Positions 17,403-25,410 of a stretch of DNA of 64,000 bases are shown here, in pieces. How positions within the stretch are numbered: the first letter of the stretch is position 1; every line of letters begins with the position of its first letter. A model generated the notes under the pieces. It saw nothing but the letters and a program-made list of their open reading frames with translations, did no database searches and was not told the origin of the DNA. The position numbers were made by a program, and so were the translations under genes. Source of the stretch: Calidihabitans tengchongensis (lineage in GTDB: Bacteria > Sysuimicrobiota > Sysuimicrobiia > Sysuimicrobiales > Kaftiobacteriaceae); NCBI GenBank assembly GCA_031459615.1, contig JAVKIE010000003.1:124001-188000 (forward strand), in the 5' to 3' direction.

Positions 17403-17427
17403 CCGCCCGGGCCGCCGGCCCGGGCGG
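17403..17427 (+). promoter_or_regulatory. Very stable hairpin in the leader of the peptide gene
   Basis: A perfect 11-bp G+C stem (17403-17413 with 17417-17427) closes a 3-base loop, 30 bases before the ribosome binding site of the peptide gene. A 14-base palindrome (17363-17376) precedes it. There is no T-run, so an ordinary terminator is unlikely; it could attenuate, pause or protect the transcript. Confidence 0.5.
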
Positions 17428-17470
17428 TGCGCCATATTCCGGACCAATCCTACGGAGGGGGGAGGGTGGG

Positions 17471-17641
17471 ATGAGACAGACCACGCATCGGGTGACCGGC
17501 CTGGCGCTGGTGCTGGCGACCGTCGCCCTCATCATCGCCACCGTCGCCGCGCCCGCTGCCCATGCCATCGGCATCGGCTGCTCCAACAGGTGCCTGGAGT
17601 CGTTCGGCGTCTTTGACACGACCCTTGCCGTCTACGAGTAG
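17471..17641 (+). CDS. Short secreted peptide with a C-x3-C motif
   Basis: A 56-residue ORF starting with ATG behind a strong purine-rich ribosome binding site (GGAGGGTGGG). Residues 1-32 are a classic signal peptide: basic start (MRQTTHR), hydrophobic core (LALVLATVALIIATVA) and an AHA cleavage site. The mature part would be about 24 residues, beginning IGIGCSNRCLESFG, with two cysteines spaced C-x3-C. I do not recognise a family. It ends 50 bases before the HD-GYP 3 start on the same strand, so the two are probably one transcript. A signalling peptide, a small envelope factor, or a leader peptide are all possible. Confidence 0.65.
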   Translation: MRQTTHRVTGLALVLATVALIIATVAAPAAHAIGIGCSNRCLESFGVFDTTLAVYE

Positions 17642-17691
17642 CCCCCCTGCGTACACCCCCCAGAGCGCGTCCCGTGCCGGAGGGACCAGCC

Positions 17692-18999
17692 GTGGATCAG
17701 ACCCGTGAGGTGCGTGTGTACGTCGGCCTGGTGGGGGCGGCGGCCGCCGCCCTGCTATCCGGCCTGTTCGCCGGCCTTCCGCCACTTCTGCCCGACGCCG
17801 GCCCACTGATCGTCTTTAGCCTGGGCACCGTGTTGGTCCCGGTGGCCGGCTACTGTCCGGTATGCCTCGGGCCCAATGTGGCGGTGAACATGGCCGGCGC
17901 GGTCATGTTCGCCATGATCCTGCTGCTGCCGCCGGCCTATGCCACCCTGGGTGCGGCCCTGGGCATCGCCAGCCTGTCGGTCGTGCAGCGCTGGCCGGCG
18001 GGAGACGTCGCCTTCAACGCCGGGCAGACCGCCCTCACCGTCGGCGGAACGGCGTGGTTGCTGCAGCGCGCGGGGGTCACGCCCCTGACCGGAGAGCTGG
18101 ATCTCCTCCAGACCGCCTGGGTGCTGGCCGGCATCGGCTCCTTCTTCACCATCAACAGCCTGGTGGTCACCCGGTGGGCGTCCCTGCTGCACCGGTCGAG
18201 CTTTGTGCACCACTGGCGCCAGACGTTCGGGCGGGCGGCGGTGCCCTACGTGAGCACCTTGCTGCTGGGTGCCGTAATCGCCCTCACCTACGTTCACGCC
18301 CCGGTGCTGACCGCAGTCCTGGTCCTGCCCCTGGTGGCGGTGTATCGGGCTCTGCAGACCGCCAGCGCCCTGCGCCGGCAGGCCCGGGCGACCATGGAGA
18401 TGCTGGCCGACACCATAGACCGCCGGGATACCTACACCTTCGCCCACTCCCAGCGGGTGGCGGCCCTGGCCCGCCGGATCGCCCGACGCCTGGGACTCCC
18501 GGCGGACGAGCAGGAGGCCATCGCCGAGGCGGCCCGGGTGCACGACCTGGGCAAGGTGGGCATCTCCGACGCCCTGCTCCTGAAGGCGGACCGGCTGAGC
18601 AGCGAGGAACTGGAGACCGTCCGCAAGCACACGGTGATCGGCGCCGAGATCGTGGGGAAGTTGCCCGAATACCGCAAGGGCAAAGAGTACATCCTGTTCC
18701 ACCACGAACGCTACGACGGCACCGGCGTCTTCCGCCTGTACGGCCAGCACATCCCCCTGGGCGCCCGCATCATTGCCGCCGCCGACGCCTTCGACGCCAT
18801 GACGTCGGACCGCCCCTACCGCCGGGCCCTCTCCGTGGAGGAGGCCCTGGCGGAGATCGCCCGCCAGAAAGGGCGGCAGTTCGACCCGGTGGTGGCCGAA
18901 GCCCTCATCGACATCGTTCGCCAGGAGTCCGACGCGGTCTTCGCCGAGATCCCGGCCACACCAGCAGCGACCACCCAGCCCTCCCCCGCTCCCTCCTGA
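17692..18999 (+). CDS. Membrane HD-GYP-like protein with a lost GYP motif (HD-GYP 3)
   Basis: A 435-residue protein. About seven helices occupy residues 8-220, including 'DVAFNAGQTALTVGG', which resembles the 'N-x-x-Q' element of HD-GYP 2. The HD domain is intact ('RVHDLGKVGISD', HD 284-285; 'ADAFDAM'), but where the family has GYPxGL this protein reads 'DGTGVFRLYG'. It may still act as an HD phosphohydrolase but with altered substrate or partner binding. GTG 17692 is chosen because GGAGGG precedes it by 7 bases; an upstream GTG at 17674 lacks this. The C-terminal 20 residues are Pro/Ala/Thr-rich. It follows the secreted peptide gene. Confidence 0.85.
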   Translation: MDQTREVRVYVGLVGAAAAALLSGLFAGLPPLLPDAGPLIVFSLGTVLVPVAGYCPVCLGPNVAVNMAGAVMFAMILLLPPAYATLGAALGIASLSVVQRWPAGDVAFNAGQTALTVGGTAWLLQRAGVTPLTGELDLLQTAWVLAGIGSFFTINSLVVTRWASLLHRSSFVHHWRQTFGRAAVPYVSTLLLGAVIALTYVHAPVLTAVLVLPLVAVYRALQTASALRRQARATMEMLADTIDRRDTYTFAHSQRVAALARRIARRLGLPADEQEAIAEAARVHDLGKVGISDALLLKADRLSSEELETVRKHTVIGAEIVGKLPEYRKGKEYILFHHERYDGTGVFRLYGQHIPLGARIIAAADAFDAMTSDRPYRRALSVEEALAEIARQKGRQFDPVVAEALIDIVRQESDAVFAEIPATPAATTQPSPAPS

Positions 19000-19058
19000 A
19001 CGCGGCCGCGTTGCCTCCGCCATCCCGGCCTGCTAGGCTGAGATACGGAGACAGCTCT

Positions 19059-19081
19059 CCCCCGCCGGGGTTCGGCGGGGG
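19059..19081. terminator. G+C hairpin between convergent genes, possible terminator
   Basis: An 8-bp stem (19059-19066 with 19074-19081) and a 7-base loop lie 60 bases after the HD-GYP 3 stop and before the end of the convergent gene at 19190. There is no T-run, so terminator status is tentative. Confidence 0.35.
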
Positions 19082-19189
19082 CGGAACTGCGGCGCCGCGC
19101 CCACGGGGATGACGCGGGTTACTCCGTGTAAACCCGTCGGCGCGGCGTCGCCTGCGAAGTCCGCCCCCGCCGGGGCCCCTCGTTCCGAA

Positions 19190-19795
19190 TCAGGATCGGC
19201 GCGTTCCGGAAGCGGGCTTGCGCGCCTTGGAAGAGGACGCGGGTTTTCCGGCCGGCTTGGCGGCCGGCTTGACGATCCCCGCGCCGGGCCGGGCGGGGGC
19301 GGGCGTGGCCGGCCCCTGGGGCCGGGTCGTCTGCACGAGAGTCGGGCGCGCGGCGGGGCGCAGAGGTGGACGGGGGGCTTCCGCCTTGGGGGGTTCCGGG
19401 AGCTTGATCTTCTTGGCCTTGGGCTCCCACCACTTCTGATACTGCTTGCCCAGGCGCTCGAAGTAGTCGAACAGATCCGGCCACGCCAGCTCCCGGCGCA
19501 TCCCCTGAATGATCGGCTCCATCTTCGCCCAGGGGATCGGATATAGCTCGAAGATCGTCTCCGCGTCGATGGCGCCGCCTTCCACCAGCACTCCCAGGTA
19601 GTCGCAGAACACCGCCACCCGCAGGACGTTGTTGAATCGGATGCTGCCGGGAGGGCACTCCAGGATGAACTGTTCGTAGTCCTTGAAGTCGAACTGGAAG
19701 ATGACGTACTGCATCGCGTCCAGGTTCTGTGGCGCGTCGGCGATCTGCATGATCCTCAGCAGCACGTCGACTTCCTGGGGCTTGAGCTTCTTCAC
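19190..19795 (-). CDS. Protein of unknown function, DUF4760-like, with basic Pro/Ala tail
   Basis: A 201-residue protein. Residues 1-125 are a helical domain with many aromatic residues ('YVIFQFDFKDYEQFILE', 'IFELYPIPWAKMEPIIQGMRRELAWPDLFDYFERLGKQYQKWW') that resembles uncharacterised DUF4760-type proteins; that assignment is from memory and tentative. Residues 130-201 are a low-complexity Pro/Ala/Lys/Arg tail that could bind nucleic acid or be disordered. ATG 19795 follows a purine-rich GGTGAACGTG. Upstream lies a 230-base A+T-richer stretch (19796-20027) before tRNA-Val, likely holding its promoter, although I could not define one. Confidence 0.6.
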   Translation of the reverse strand: MKKLKPQEVDVLLRIMQIADAPQNLDAMQYVIFQFDFKDYEQFILECPPGSIRFNNVLRVAVFCDYLGVLVEGGAIDAETIFELYPIPWAKMEPIIQGMRRELAWPDLFDYFERLGKQYQKWWEPKAKKIKLPEPPKAEAPRPPLRPAARPTLVQTTRPQGPATPAPARPGAGIVKPAAKPAGKPASSSKARKPASGTRRS

Positions 19796-20027
19796 ACGTT
19801 CACCTCGCTCGGAGTTGCTCGGGCCGGCTCGGGGTATTCGGTAGAGGGATCTCGGCCAGGTACGAAATCCTATTCGTTATTGCAAAATCGGTTCCCTCCG
19901 GCCCATTCGTCGCTCTATTCCGCTTACGATAGACCCTAGTTTATGGTAATCGGCGTCTACAGCGCTGCGGGTCAATTCATCAAGGGTGGCACCAAGTCTG
20001 GGAAGGCCACGAAGCGAGGCGAGATCG

Positions 20028-20102
20028 TGGTGGGCGAGGTAGGAGTCGAACCCACGACCTCCCCGGTGTAAGCGGGGTGCTCTCCCGTTGAGCTACTCGC
20101 CC
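20028..20102 (-). tRNA. tRNA-Val (TAC)
   Basis: A full cloverleaf with acceptor stem GGGCGAG/CTCGCCC, T-loop GGTTCGACTCC and anticodon loop CTTACAC, giving anticodon TAC. The 3' CCA is encoded (20028-20030). Confidence 0.95.
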
Positions 20103-20203
20103 ACAGGGATTATACAGGGGGGACGACCACGAGCCGCGGGCGAGTCGGTGTTCCCTGCCCCGGGCCCACCGCGCGGGTCAACGCGCCCGGAGGCGGGAGA
20201 ACC

Positions 20204-21487
20204 TCACGCCACCGGTTCGGCCACGGGTTCGCCGCGCACCTCGATCCGCTCCACGGAGGCGCCGAGCGCGGCCAGCTTGTCCTCGATCAGCTCGTAGCCC
20301 CGGTCGATGTTGTCCACACCGGAGATTTCGGTGGTCCCCCGGGCCGCCAGGGCCGCGATGATCACCGCCGCACCCCCGCGGATGTCCGCGGCCTCCACCG
20401 GCGCCCCCGTCAGGCAGGGAACCCCGGTGATCACCGCGGTGTCCCCCTCCACCCGGATGTCGGCCCCCATGCGGCGCAGCTCGGCCACATAGCCGAAGCG
20501 GGATTCGAAGATGGTCTCCCGGATCCGCGACTGGCCTTCGGCCAGGGTCAACAGGGCCGCAAAGGGGGGGTGCAGGTCGGTGGCAAAGCCGGGATAGGGC
20601 GCCGTGTCCACCTGGACGCCCCGGTGGGTCGGTCCGGCCTGGACGCGCACGCCGTCGGTCCCGCGCTCCACGACGGCCCCCGCCTCTTCCAGCTTGGCCA
20701 GCAGCGCGCTGATGTGCTCGGGGATCATGTGCTCGACCAGCACGTCGCCGCCGGTGGCCGCGGCCGCCAGCAGGTACGTCCCGGCCTCCAGGCGATCGGG
20801 GATGACGGCGTAGGAGGCGCCGTGCAGGGCTCGCACCCCCTCGATGGTGATGGTGTGGGTTCCGGCGCCCTTGATCCGCGCCCCCATCAGGTTGAGGAAG
20901 ACGGCAGTATCCACCACCTCGGGCTCGCGCGCCGCGTTCTCCAGGACCGTGGTTCCCTCGGCCGTGCAGGCGGCCAGCATCAGGTTGATGGTGGTCCCCA
21001 CGCTGCTGCGGGGGACAAAGAACGCCGTCCCCGCCAACCGCCGGGCGGAGGCTTTCATGTACCCGTGCTCGATGTCCACGGTGGCGCCCAGGGCCGCGAA
21101 GCCGCGCAGGTGGAAGTCCACCGGCCGGGAGCCGATGACGCACCCTCCCGGCAGGGGCACCTGGGCGCGCCCCACGCGCCCGAGCAGCAGACCCGCCGTG
21201 TAGAACGACGCCCGCATCTGCCGGCACAGGTCGTAGGGCGCGACGTGGCCGTCCAGCCGGCGGGCGTCCACCGTCATCCGCCCGCCCCGCAACTCTACCC
21301 GCACGCCCAGGGCTTCCAGGATCGCCCGGAGGGTCTGGACGTCCCGGCAGTGGGGGACGTTCTCCAGCACCGACACGTCCGCGGCCAGACACGCGGCTGT
21401 GATCACGGCCAGGGAGCTGTTCTTGCCTCCCGAGATCTTCACCCGCCCCCGCAGCGGGCGGCCCCCCCGAACCACAAGTCGCTCCAT
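20204..21487 (-). CDS. murA: UDP-N-acetylglucosamine 1-carboxyvinyltransferase (MurA)
   Basis: A 427-residue cytoplasmic enzyme that transfers enolpyruvate from PEP to UDP-GlcNAc, the committed step of peptidoglycan synthesis. It shows the N-terminal 'GGRPLRGRVKISGGKNSSLAVI', the catalytic-loop cysteine C116 in 'LPGGCVIGSRPVDFHLRGF', and 'FATDLHPPFAALLTLAEG' near residue 310. A Cys rather than Asp at this position predicts sensitivity to fosfomycin. ATG 21487 has GGAGGGG immediately upstream; longer in-frame starts lack support. It lies 47 bases downstream of the IreB/ReoM gene on the same strand, so the two are probably one operon. This is the only MurA in the window. Confidence 0.95.
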   Translation of the reverse strand: MERLVVRGGRPLRGRVKISGGKNSSLAVITAACLAADVSVLENVPHCRDVQTLRAILEALGVRVELRGGRMTVDARRLDGHVAPYDLCRQMRASFYTAGLLLGRVGRAQVPLPGGCVIGSRPVDFHLRGFAALGATVDIEHGYMKASARRLAGTAFFVPRSSVGTTINLMLAACTAEGTTVLENAAREPEVVDTAVFLNLMGARIKGAGTHTITIEGVRALHGASYAVIPDRLEAGTYLLAAAATGGDVLVEHMIPEHISALLAKLEEAGAVVERGTDGVRVQAGPTHRGVQVDTAPYPGFATDLHPPFAALLTLAEGQSRIRETIFESRFGYVAELRRMGADIRVEGDTAVITGVPCLTGAPVEAADIRGGAAVIIAALAARGTTEISGVDNIDRGYELIEDKLAALGASVERIEVRGEPVAEPVA

Positions 21488-21534
21488 GGTCCCCTCCGGT
21501 GCCACGTGGGTGATCGCGCCTGGCCGACGGGCGA

Positions 21535-21810
21535 TCACCCGGATCGGGAGGGCTGCAGCCGGTGCTCCACGTAGCACCGCACCAGCTCCTCCAGTAGCTG
21601 TAGCCGGTCCACCTGGCGGATGACGGTTCGGGCGTCCCGATGGCTGGTGATGTATGTCGGATCGCCCGACAGCAGGTACCCGACAATCTGGTCCACGGGG
21701 TCGTACCCCTTTTCGGTCAGGGCCCGGTAGACGTGGGCCAGGATCTGGCGAATGTCCTGGGCCGACGGGGCCCCCATCTTGAACACGCCGGTGCGTTCGC
21801 GCTCGTCCAT
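21535..21810 (-). CDS. IreB/ReoM family regulatory phosphoprotein (UPF0297)
   Basis: A 91-residue protein with the family core 'RALTEKGYDPVDQIVGYLLSGDPTYITSHRDARTVIRQ' (residues 30-67). In Listeria, ReoM controls ClpCP-dependent degradation of MurA and is phosphorylated by the PASTA kinase PrkA on Thr7; in Enterococcus the homologue IreB is a target of IreK. Here residue 7 is also threonine (MDERERT). The gene lies directly upstream of murA, which fits the same job. GGGGGAA precedes ATG 21810. No PASTA kinase, phosphatase or ClpC gene is in the window. Family call firm; regulation of MurA is inference. Confidence 0.9.
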   Translation of the reverse strand: MDERERTGVFKMGAPSAQDIRQILAHVYRALTEKGYDPVDQIVGYLLSGDPTYITSHRDARTVIRQVDRLQLLEELVRCYVEHRLQPSRSG

Positions 21811-22261
21811 GGCGTTCCCCCGACGGCGGGGCCTGACACACTGCGCGCTCCACGCCGGCGTAGATACTTCCCCGCCTCCAGGGGAGTTCCTGTGACAGGG
21901 TCTACCCCCGTCCGTCCCTGCGCAGACGTTCGCGGCCCGCCGCGCCGTCTACGGCCGGGGCGCCTGGGGGCATGACCGTTCTTGACGGGACGAGGCACTC
22001 CGTGCTCGCCTCGGCGGTGCCCTCCGCCTGTTGCTCGACGTGAGGGGCCGCTACATCGCGCCGGCGTCGCCGTCATCTTCGCATCTGACCACGCGCCCCG
22101 GCGGCCGGGCCTCACCGCGTCCGGCGGGCACGCCGGGCCGGAGGACCGGAACTGCCTCCTCCCGCGCCGGACGCATACGCCAACGCGCGCGAGGTGTCGC
22201 CATCCGACCGGAGGAGCCGGAGCGGACGGGTGGGTCTGCGGGCGCGGCCCCGGCGGCAGGG
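21811..22261. other. 451-base intergenic region between divergent genes
   Basis: The region separates ireB (minus) from HD-GYP 4 (plus). It is G+C-rich with several short inverted repeats, such as CCCCGACGGCGGGG at 21826-21839. A 23-codon ATG ORF at 21972 has no good support. I see no convincing promoter, riboswitch or RNA gene. Confidence 0.5.
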
Positions 22262-23623
22262 ATGACCCTGCTGCACCGGTTTACCCTGGTCAGCCTGACC
22301 AGCGCGGTCATCCTCAGCGTCATGTTCGGGGAGCTGGCCGCGCGGATCGCCACCGAGTTTGCCCTGCGCCGCCAGGCCCACGCCTTCGCCGTCTACGTCT
22401 CGGAGTTTGCGGCTCCCCGCCTGGTACCCGCCGACTTCTTCCAGCCTCCGCCGGCCGTCCGCGCCCAGTTTGAGTTCACGCTGCGCAGCCTCGTCGGCCG
22501 GGCCCACATCCAGCACGTGTCGGTGTGGAACCGCCGCGGCGAGATTCTCTACAGTGATGATCCCCGCCTGGTCGGGACGGTTCAGACCCTTGCGCCGCCG
22601 ATGGCCGACGCTCTCGGCGGGCAGCTCCGCTGGCAGCTGCTCCCCGCCGACGGCGGCCCGCGCACGGTCGGGCGGATGGAAGTGTTCGTGCCGGTCGTGG
22701 TCTCAGGCGACAGCCGTCCGGTGGGCGTGTACCACGTGGTGGCCGACATCCCCGACCTGGAACCGACGCTGGTGCGGCTGAGCCGGACCGTGCGGGCCAG
22801 CGTGGTGGGGGGCATCCTCCTGCTGTACCTGGCCACCTTCACGGTGGTCCGGCAGGCGTCCCGCGATCTGGACCGCCAGCAGCGGGCCCTGCGGGCCGCC
22901 TTCATCGGCATCGTGCGGTCCCTGGCCAACGCGGTGGATGCCCGGGACATGCCCACCGCCCACCATTCGTCCCGGGTGGCCGAGTACGCCGAGGCCATCG
23001 CCCGGGAGATGGGGCTGGACGAGGAGACGGTGGGCGTGGTGCAGGTGGCCGGCCTGCTGCACGACGTGGGGAAGATCGGCATCCGCGACGAGCTGCTGTC
23101 CAAGAACGGCGGCCTGACCCCTCAGGAGTGGGAGGTGATGCGCCGCCACCCGGTGCTGGGCTACGAAATCCTGGAGCCCGTCCCGATCTCCGAAGAGATC
23201 AAGCTGGCGGTCCGGCACAGCCACGAACGGTGGGACGGGACGGGATACCCGGACGGCCTGGCGGGCCTGCGCATCCCCATCGCGGCCCGGATCATCGCCG
23301 TCGCCGATGCCTACGAGGCCCTGGTCACGGACCGGCCGTACCGGCGGGCCCAGAGCCCCCTGCGGGCCGTGGAGGAGATCCGGCGGGAGGCGGGGCGGGG
23401 GTTCGATCCCGCTGTTGTGGGGGCGTTCCTGCGGGTCCTGGGACGGCGCGGTGTGCGCGCGCCGGTGCCTCTGCTCCTGCCGAACGGCGGGAGGCAAGGG
23501 GTGAACCTGCTCCCTCTGGCGGGCGACGGCCAGCGCCCCGGCGAGCCCGCCCGACGGGGCGGGCGCCACCGGCTGCCTGGCGGCAGAAGCCTCCCGACCC
23601 GCCGCTCGGGCGAGGGACCCTGA
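22262..23623 (+). CDS. Two-helix HD-GYP phosphodiesterase with extracytoplasmic sensor (HD-GYP 4)
   Basis: A 453-residue protein. An N-terminal membrane helix (about 6-24), a periplasmic-side domain of about 150 residues, and a second helix (about 181-197) frame a sensor resembling single Cache/PAS-type modules ('HIQHVSVWNRRGEILYSDD'). The cytoplasmic HD-GYP domain (210-395) has every canonical motif: 'LLHDVGKIGIRDELL' (HD 267-268), 'HERWDGTGYPDGL' (GYP 328-330) and 'ADAYEAL'. It is the most canonical of the four HD-GYP proteins here. ATG 22262 is preferred because it gives a membrane start; the upstream in-frame extension is low-complexity. The C-terminal 50 residues look disordered. Confidence 0.87.
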   Translation: MTLLHRFTLVSLTSAVILSVMFGELAARIATEFALRRQAHAFAVYVSEFAAPRLVPADFFQPPPAVRAQFEFTLRSLVGRAHIQHVSVWNRRGEILYSDDPRLVGTVQTLAPPMADALGGQLRWQLLPADGGPRTVGRMEVFVPVVVSGDSRPVGVYHVVADIPDLEPTLVRLSRTVRASVVGGILLLYLATFTVVRQASRDLDRQQRALRAAFIGIVRSLANAVDARDMPTAHHSSRVAEYAEAIAREMGLDEETVGVVQVAGLLHDVGKIGIRDELLSKNGGLTPQEWEVMRRHPVLGYEILEPVPISEEIKLAVRHSHERWDGTGYPDGLAGLRIPIAARIIAVADAYEALVTDRPYRRAQSPLRAVEEIRREAGRGFDPAVVGAFLRVLGRRGVRAPVPLLLPNGGRQGVNLLPLAGDGQRPGEPARRGGRHRLPGGRSLPTRRSGEGP

Positions 23624-23692
23624 GACGGCGAGGGCGAAACACCGCATCCCGGAGATGCACGAGGGTTCCCGGCCGGGGCGCCAGCAGCGCCG

Positions 23693-23767
23693 TGGTGGGC
23701 CCGCCTGGGCTCGAACCAGGAACCCACGCCTTATGAGGGCGTCGCTCTGCCGTTGAGCTACGGGCCC
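23693..23767 (-). tRNA. tRNA with CAT anticodon (Met or Ile2)
   Basis: Cloverleaf with acceptor stem GGGCCCG/CGGGCCC, anticodon loop CTCATAA and encoded CCA (23693-23695). It lacks the initiator features. Elongator Met and lysidine-modified Ile2 cannot be separated by sequence reading alone. It lies 9 bases downstream of truA on the same strand. Confidence 0.9.
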
Positions 23768-23776
23768 GCGCCCCGA

Positions 23777-24577
23777 TTATAGCGCCTCGCCGGCGGGTCC
23801 GGGCCAGGCCGGCTCCGGCGCGGGAGTCCCGTCGTACAGCACCCTCACCAGGTAGAGGCCTCGCGCCGGCACGCGGGGGCCTCCGCGCCCTCCCGCGGCA
23901 GCCATCTCCGCCACCTCCTCCGGGGACAGCGCTCCGCTTCCCACCCGCAGGACTGTCCCGACCACGCGCCGGACCATGTGGTGCAGAAATCGGTCAGCCT
24001 CCAGCGTGAAGACGACCAGGGCCCCCACCCGGCGCACCTCCGCGACCCGCAGGTCGCACACCGCGCCGCCCGGCCCGGGCCGGCCAAACGCCCGGAAGTC
24101 GCGCCGCCCGCGCAGGGCGGCGAGGGCGGCAGCCATGGCGTGGACGTCCAGGGAGGCGGGAACGAAGTGCGCGTGATTCCGCAGGATGGCCGACGGTTGG
24201 GGCCGGTTGAGAACCAGGTACCGGTAGGTCCTGCCGGTGGCGGACCGGCGCGCGTGAAAGCCGGGATCGACCTCGTCGGCGGCCAGGACCCGGATCGCCT
24301 CGGGCAGGTGAGCGTTGAGGGCTGCCGGGAAGCGGGGGGCGGGCAGGCGGTGGCGGAGGCGGACGTGGGCTACCTGGCCGAGGGCGTGGACCCCGGCGTC
24401 GGTGCGGCCGGCGCCGACCACCGCCACCCTCTCCCCGGTGACCCGGAAGACCGCCCGCTCCAGCTCTCCCTGCACCGTCGGCCGGCCCGGCAGGCGCTGC
24501 CAGCCGAAAAACGGGGTCCCGTCGTACTCGATCACCAGCCGGAGGGTCCGCAGGTCCACGGCCCCGCTCCGGTTCAC
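23777..24577 (-). CDS. truA: tRNA pseudouridine(38-40) synthase TruA
   Basis: A 266-residue enzyme that makes pseudouridine at positions 38-40 of tRNA anticodon arms. Markers are 'LVIEYDGTPFFGWQRLPGRPTVQGELE', the catalytic aspartate D60 in 'GAGRTDAGVHALGQ', 'FHARRSATGRTYRYLV' and 'HHMVRRVVGTVLRVG'. The chosen GTG at 24577 overlaps the ecfT stop as GTGA, which suggests coupling; a start at 24604 would add nine residues. The order rplQ-ecfA-ecfA-ecfT-truA is common in Gram-positive bacteria. A tRNA gene follows where rplM-rpsI often lie. Confidence 0.93.
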   Translation of the reverse strand: MNRSGAVDLRTLRLVIEYDGTPFFGWQRLPGRPTVQGELERAVFRVTGERVAVVGAGRTDAGVHALGQVAHVRLRHRLPAPRFPAALNAHLPEAIRVLAADEVDPGFHARRSATGRTYRYLVLNRPQPSAILRNHAHFVPASLDVHAMAAALAALRGRRDFRAFGRPGPGGAVCDLRVAEVRRVGALVVFTLEADRFLHHMVRRVVGTVLRVGSGALSPEEVAEMAAAGGRGGPRVPARGLYLVRVLYDGTPAPEPAWPGPAGEAL

Positions 24578-25410
24578 GGAATCCGCCGGACCAGCCCCAC
24601 CCACGTCGGGGCCGGCACCGTGAACAGGACCGCCGCGGCCAGCGTGACCGCCAGGGCCACCCCGTCCCGCAGACCCAGGCGCAGCTGCTTCATCCGGGTC
24701 CGGCGCTCACCCACCCGGTAGCACCGGGCCTCCATGGCCAGCCCCAACTCCTCGGCGCGGCGGAAGGCGCTGACGAACAGGGGCACCAGCACCGGGACCA
24801 GCGCCCGCGCCCTCTGGAGGACGCTGCCCCGGTCGAAGACGGCTCCCCGGGCCATCTGCGCCTTCATGATTTTCTCGGTCTCCTCCAGCAAGGTGGGGAT
24901 GAAACGCAGGGCGATGGTCATCATCATGGCCAGGGCGTCGGCCGGCACCCCCACGCGGCGGAACGGCCGCAGGAGCCGCTCCATGCCGTCGGTCAGCTCC
25001 ATGGGCGAGGTGGTGAAGGTCAGCAGGGACGTGACGAGCATCAGGCCGATCAGGCGGCATCCCACGAAGACGGCCCGCACCACCCCTTCCCGGGTGGCCA
25101 CCAGAGGCCCGATCCGGACCAGGACGGTCCCCTCCGCCCCGCTGAAGAACACGTTGAGGACAATGGTGAGGACCAGCAGCGCCTGCACCGGGCGGAGCCC
25201 TCCCAGCAGGTACCCAAAGGGGATCTGCGCCAGGGCCACCACGGCGGCCAGGAACAGGGCCAGCAGCCCGTACCCGGCAAAGTCCCGGACGAGGAAGATG
25301 ACCACCGTCAGGACGGCCACGGCCCAGATTTTGGTCCGCGGGTCGAGGCGGTGCACCGGCGAGTCCCGCGGCAGGTACTGGCCGATGGCCACGTAGCGGA
25401 TCAGCTCCAT
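24574..25410 (-). CDS. ecfT: Energy-coupling factor transporter transmembrane protein EcfT
   Basis: A 278-residue membrane protein with about five to seven helices. It is the scaffold of group II ECF vitamin and metal importers, linking the two ATPases to interchangeable substrate-binding S subunits. The coupling-helix motifs are visible as 'AQMARGAVFDRG' and 'AMEARCYRVGERRTRM'. It starts 10 bases inside the end of ecfA2. No S-component gene is in this window, which fits the shared-module arrangement in which S genes are scattered. Confidence 0.92.
   Translation of the reverse strand: MELIRYVAIGQYLPRDSPVHRLDPRTKIWAVAVLTVVIFLVRDFAGYGLLALFLAAVVALAQIPFGYLLGGLRPVQALLVLTIVLNVFFSGAEGTVLVRIGPLVATREGVVRAVFVGCRLIGLMLVTSLLTFTTSPMELTDGMERLLRPFRRVGVPADALAMMMTIALRFIPTLLEETEKIMKAQMARGAVFDRGSVLQRARALVPVLVPLFVSAFRRAEELGLAMEARCYRVGERRTRMKQLRLGLRDGVALAVTLAAAVLFTVPAPTWVGLVRRIP

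Noticed and set aside
21972..22043. A 23-codon ORF upstream of HD-GYP 4, considered as a second signal peptide
   Set aside because: It lacks a signal peptide and a good ribosome binding site, so the parallel with the peptide before HD-GYP 3 fails.
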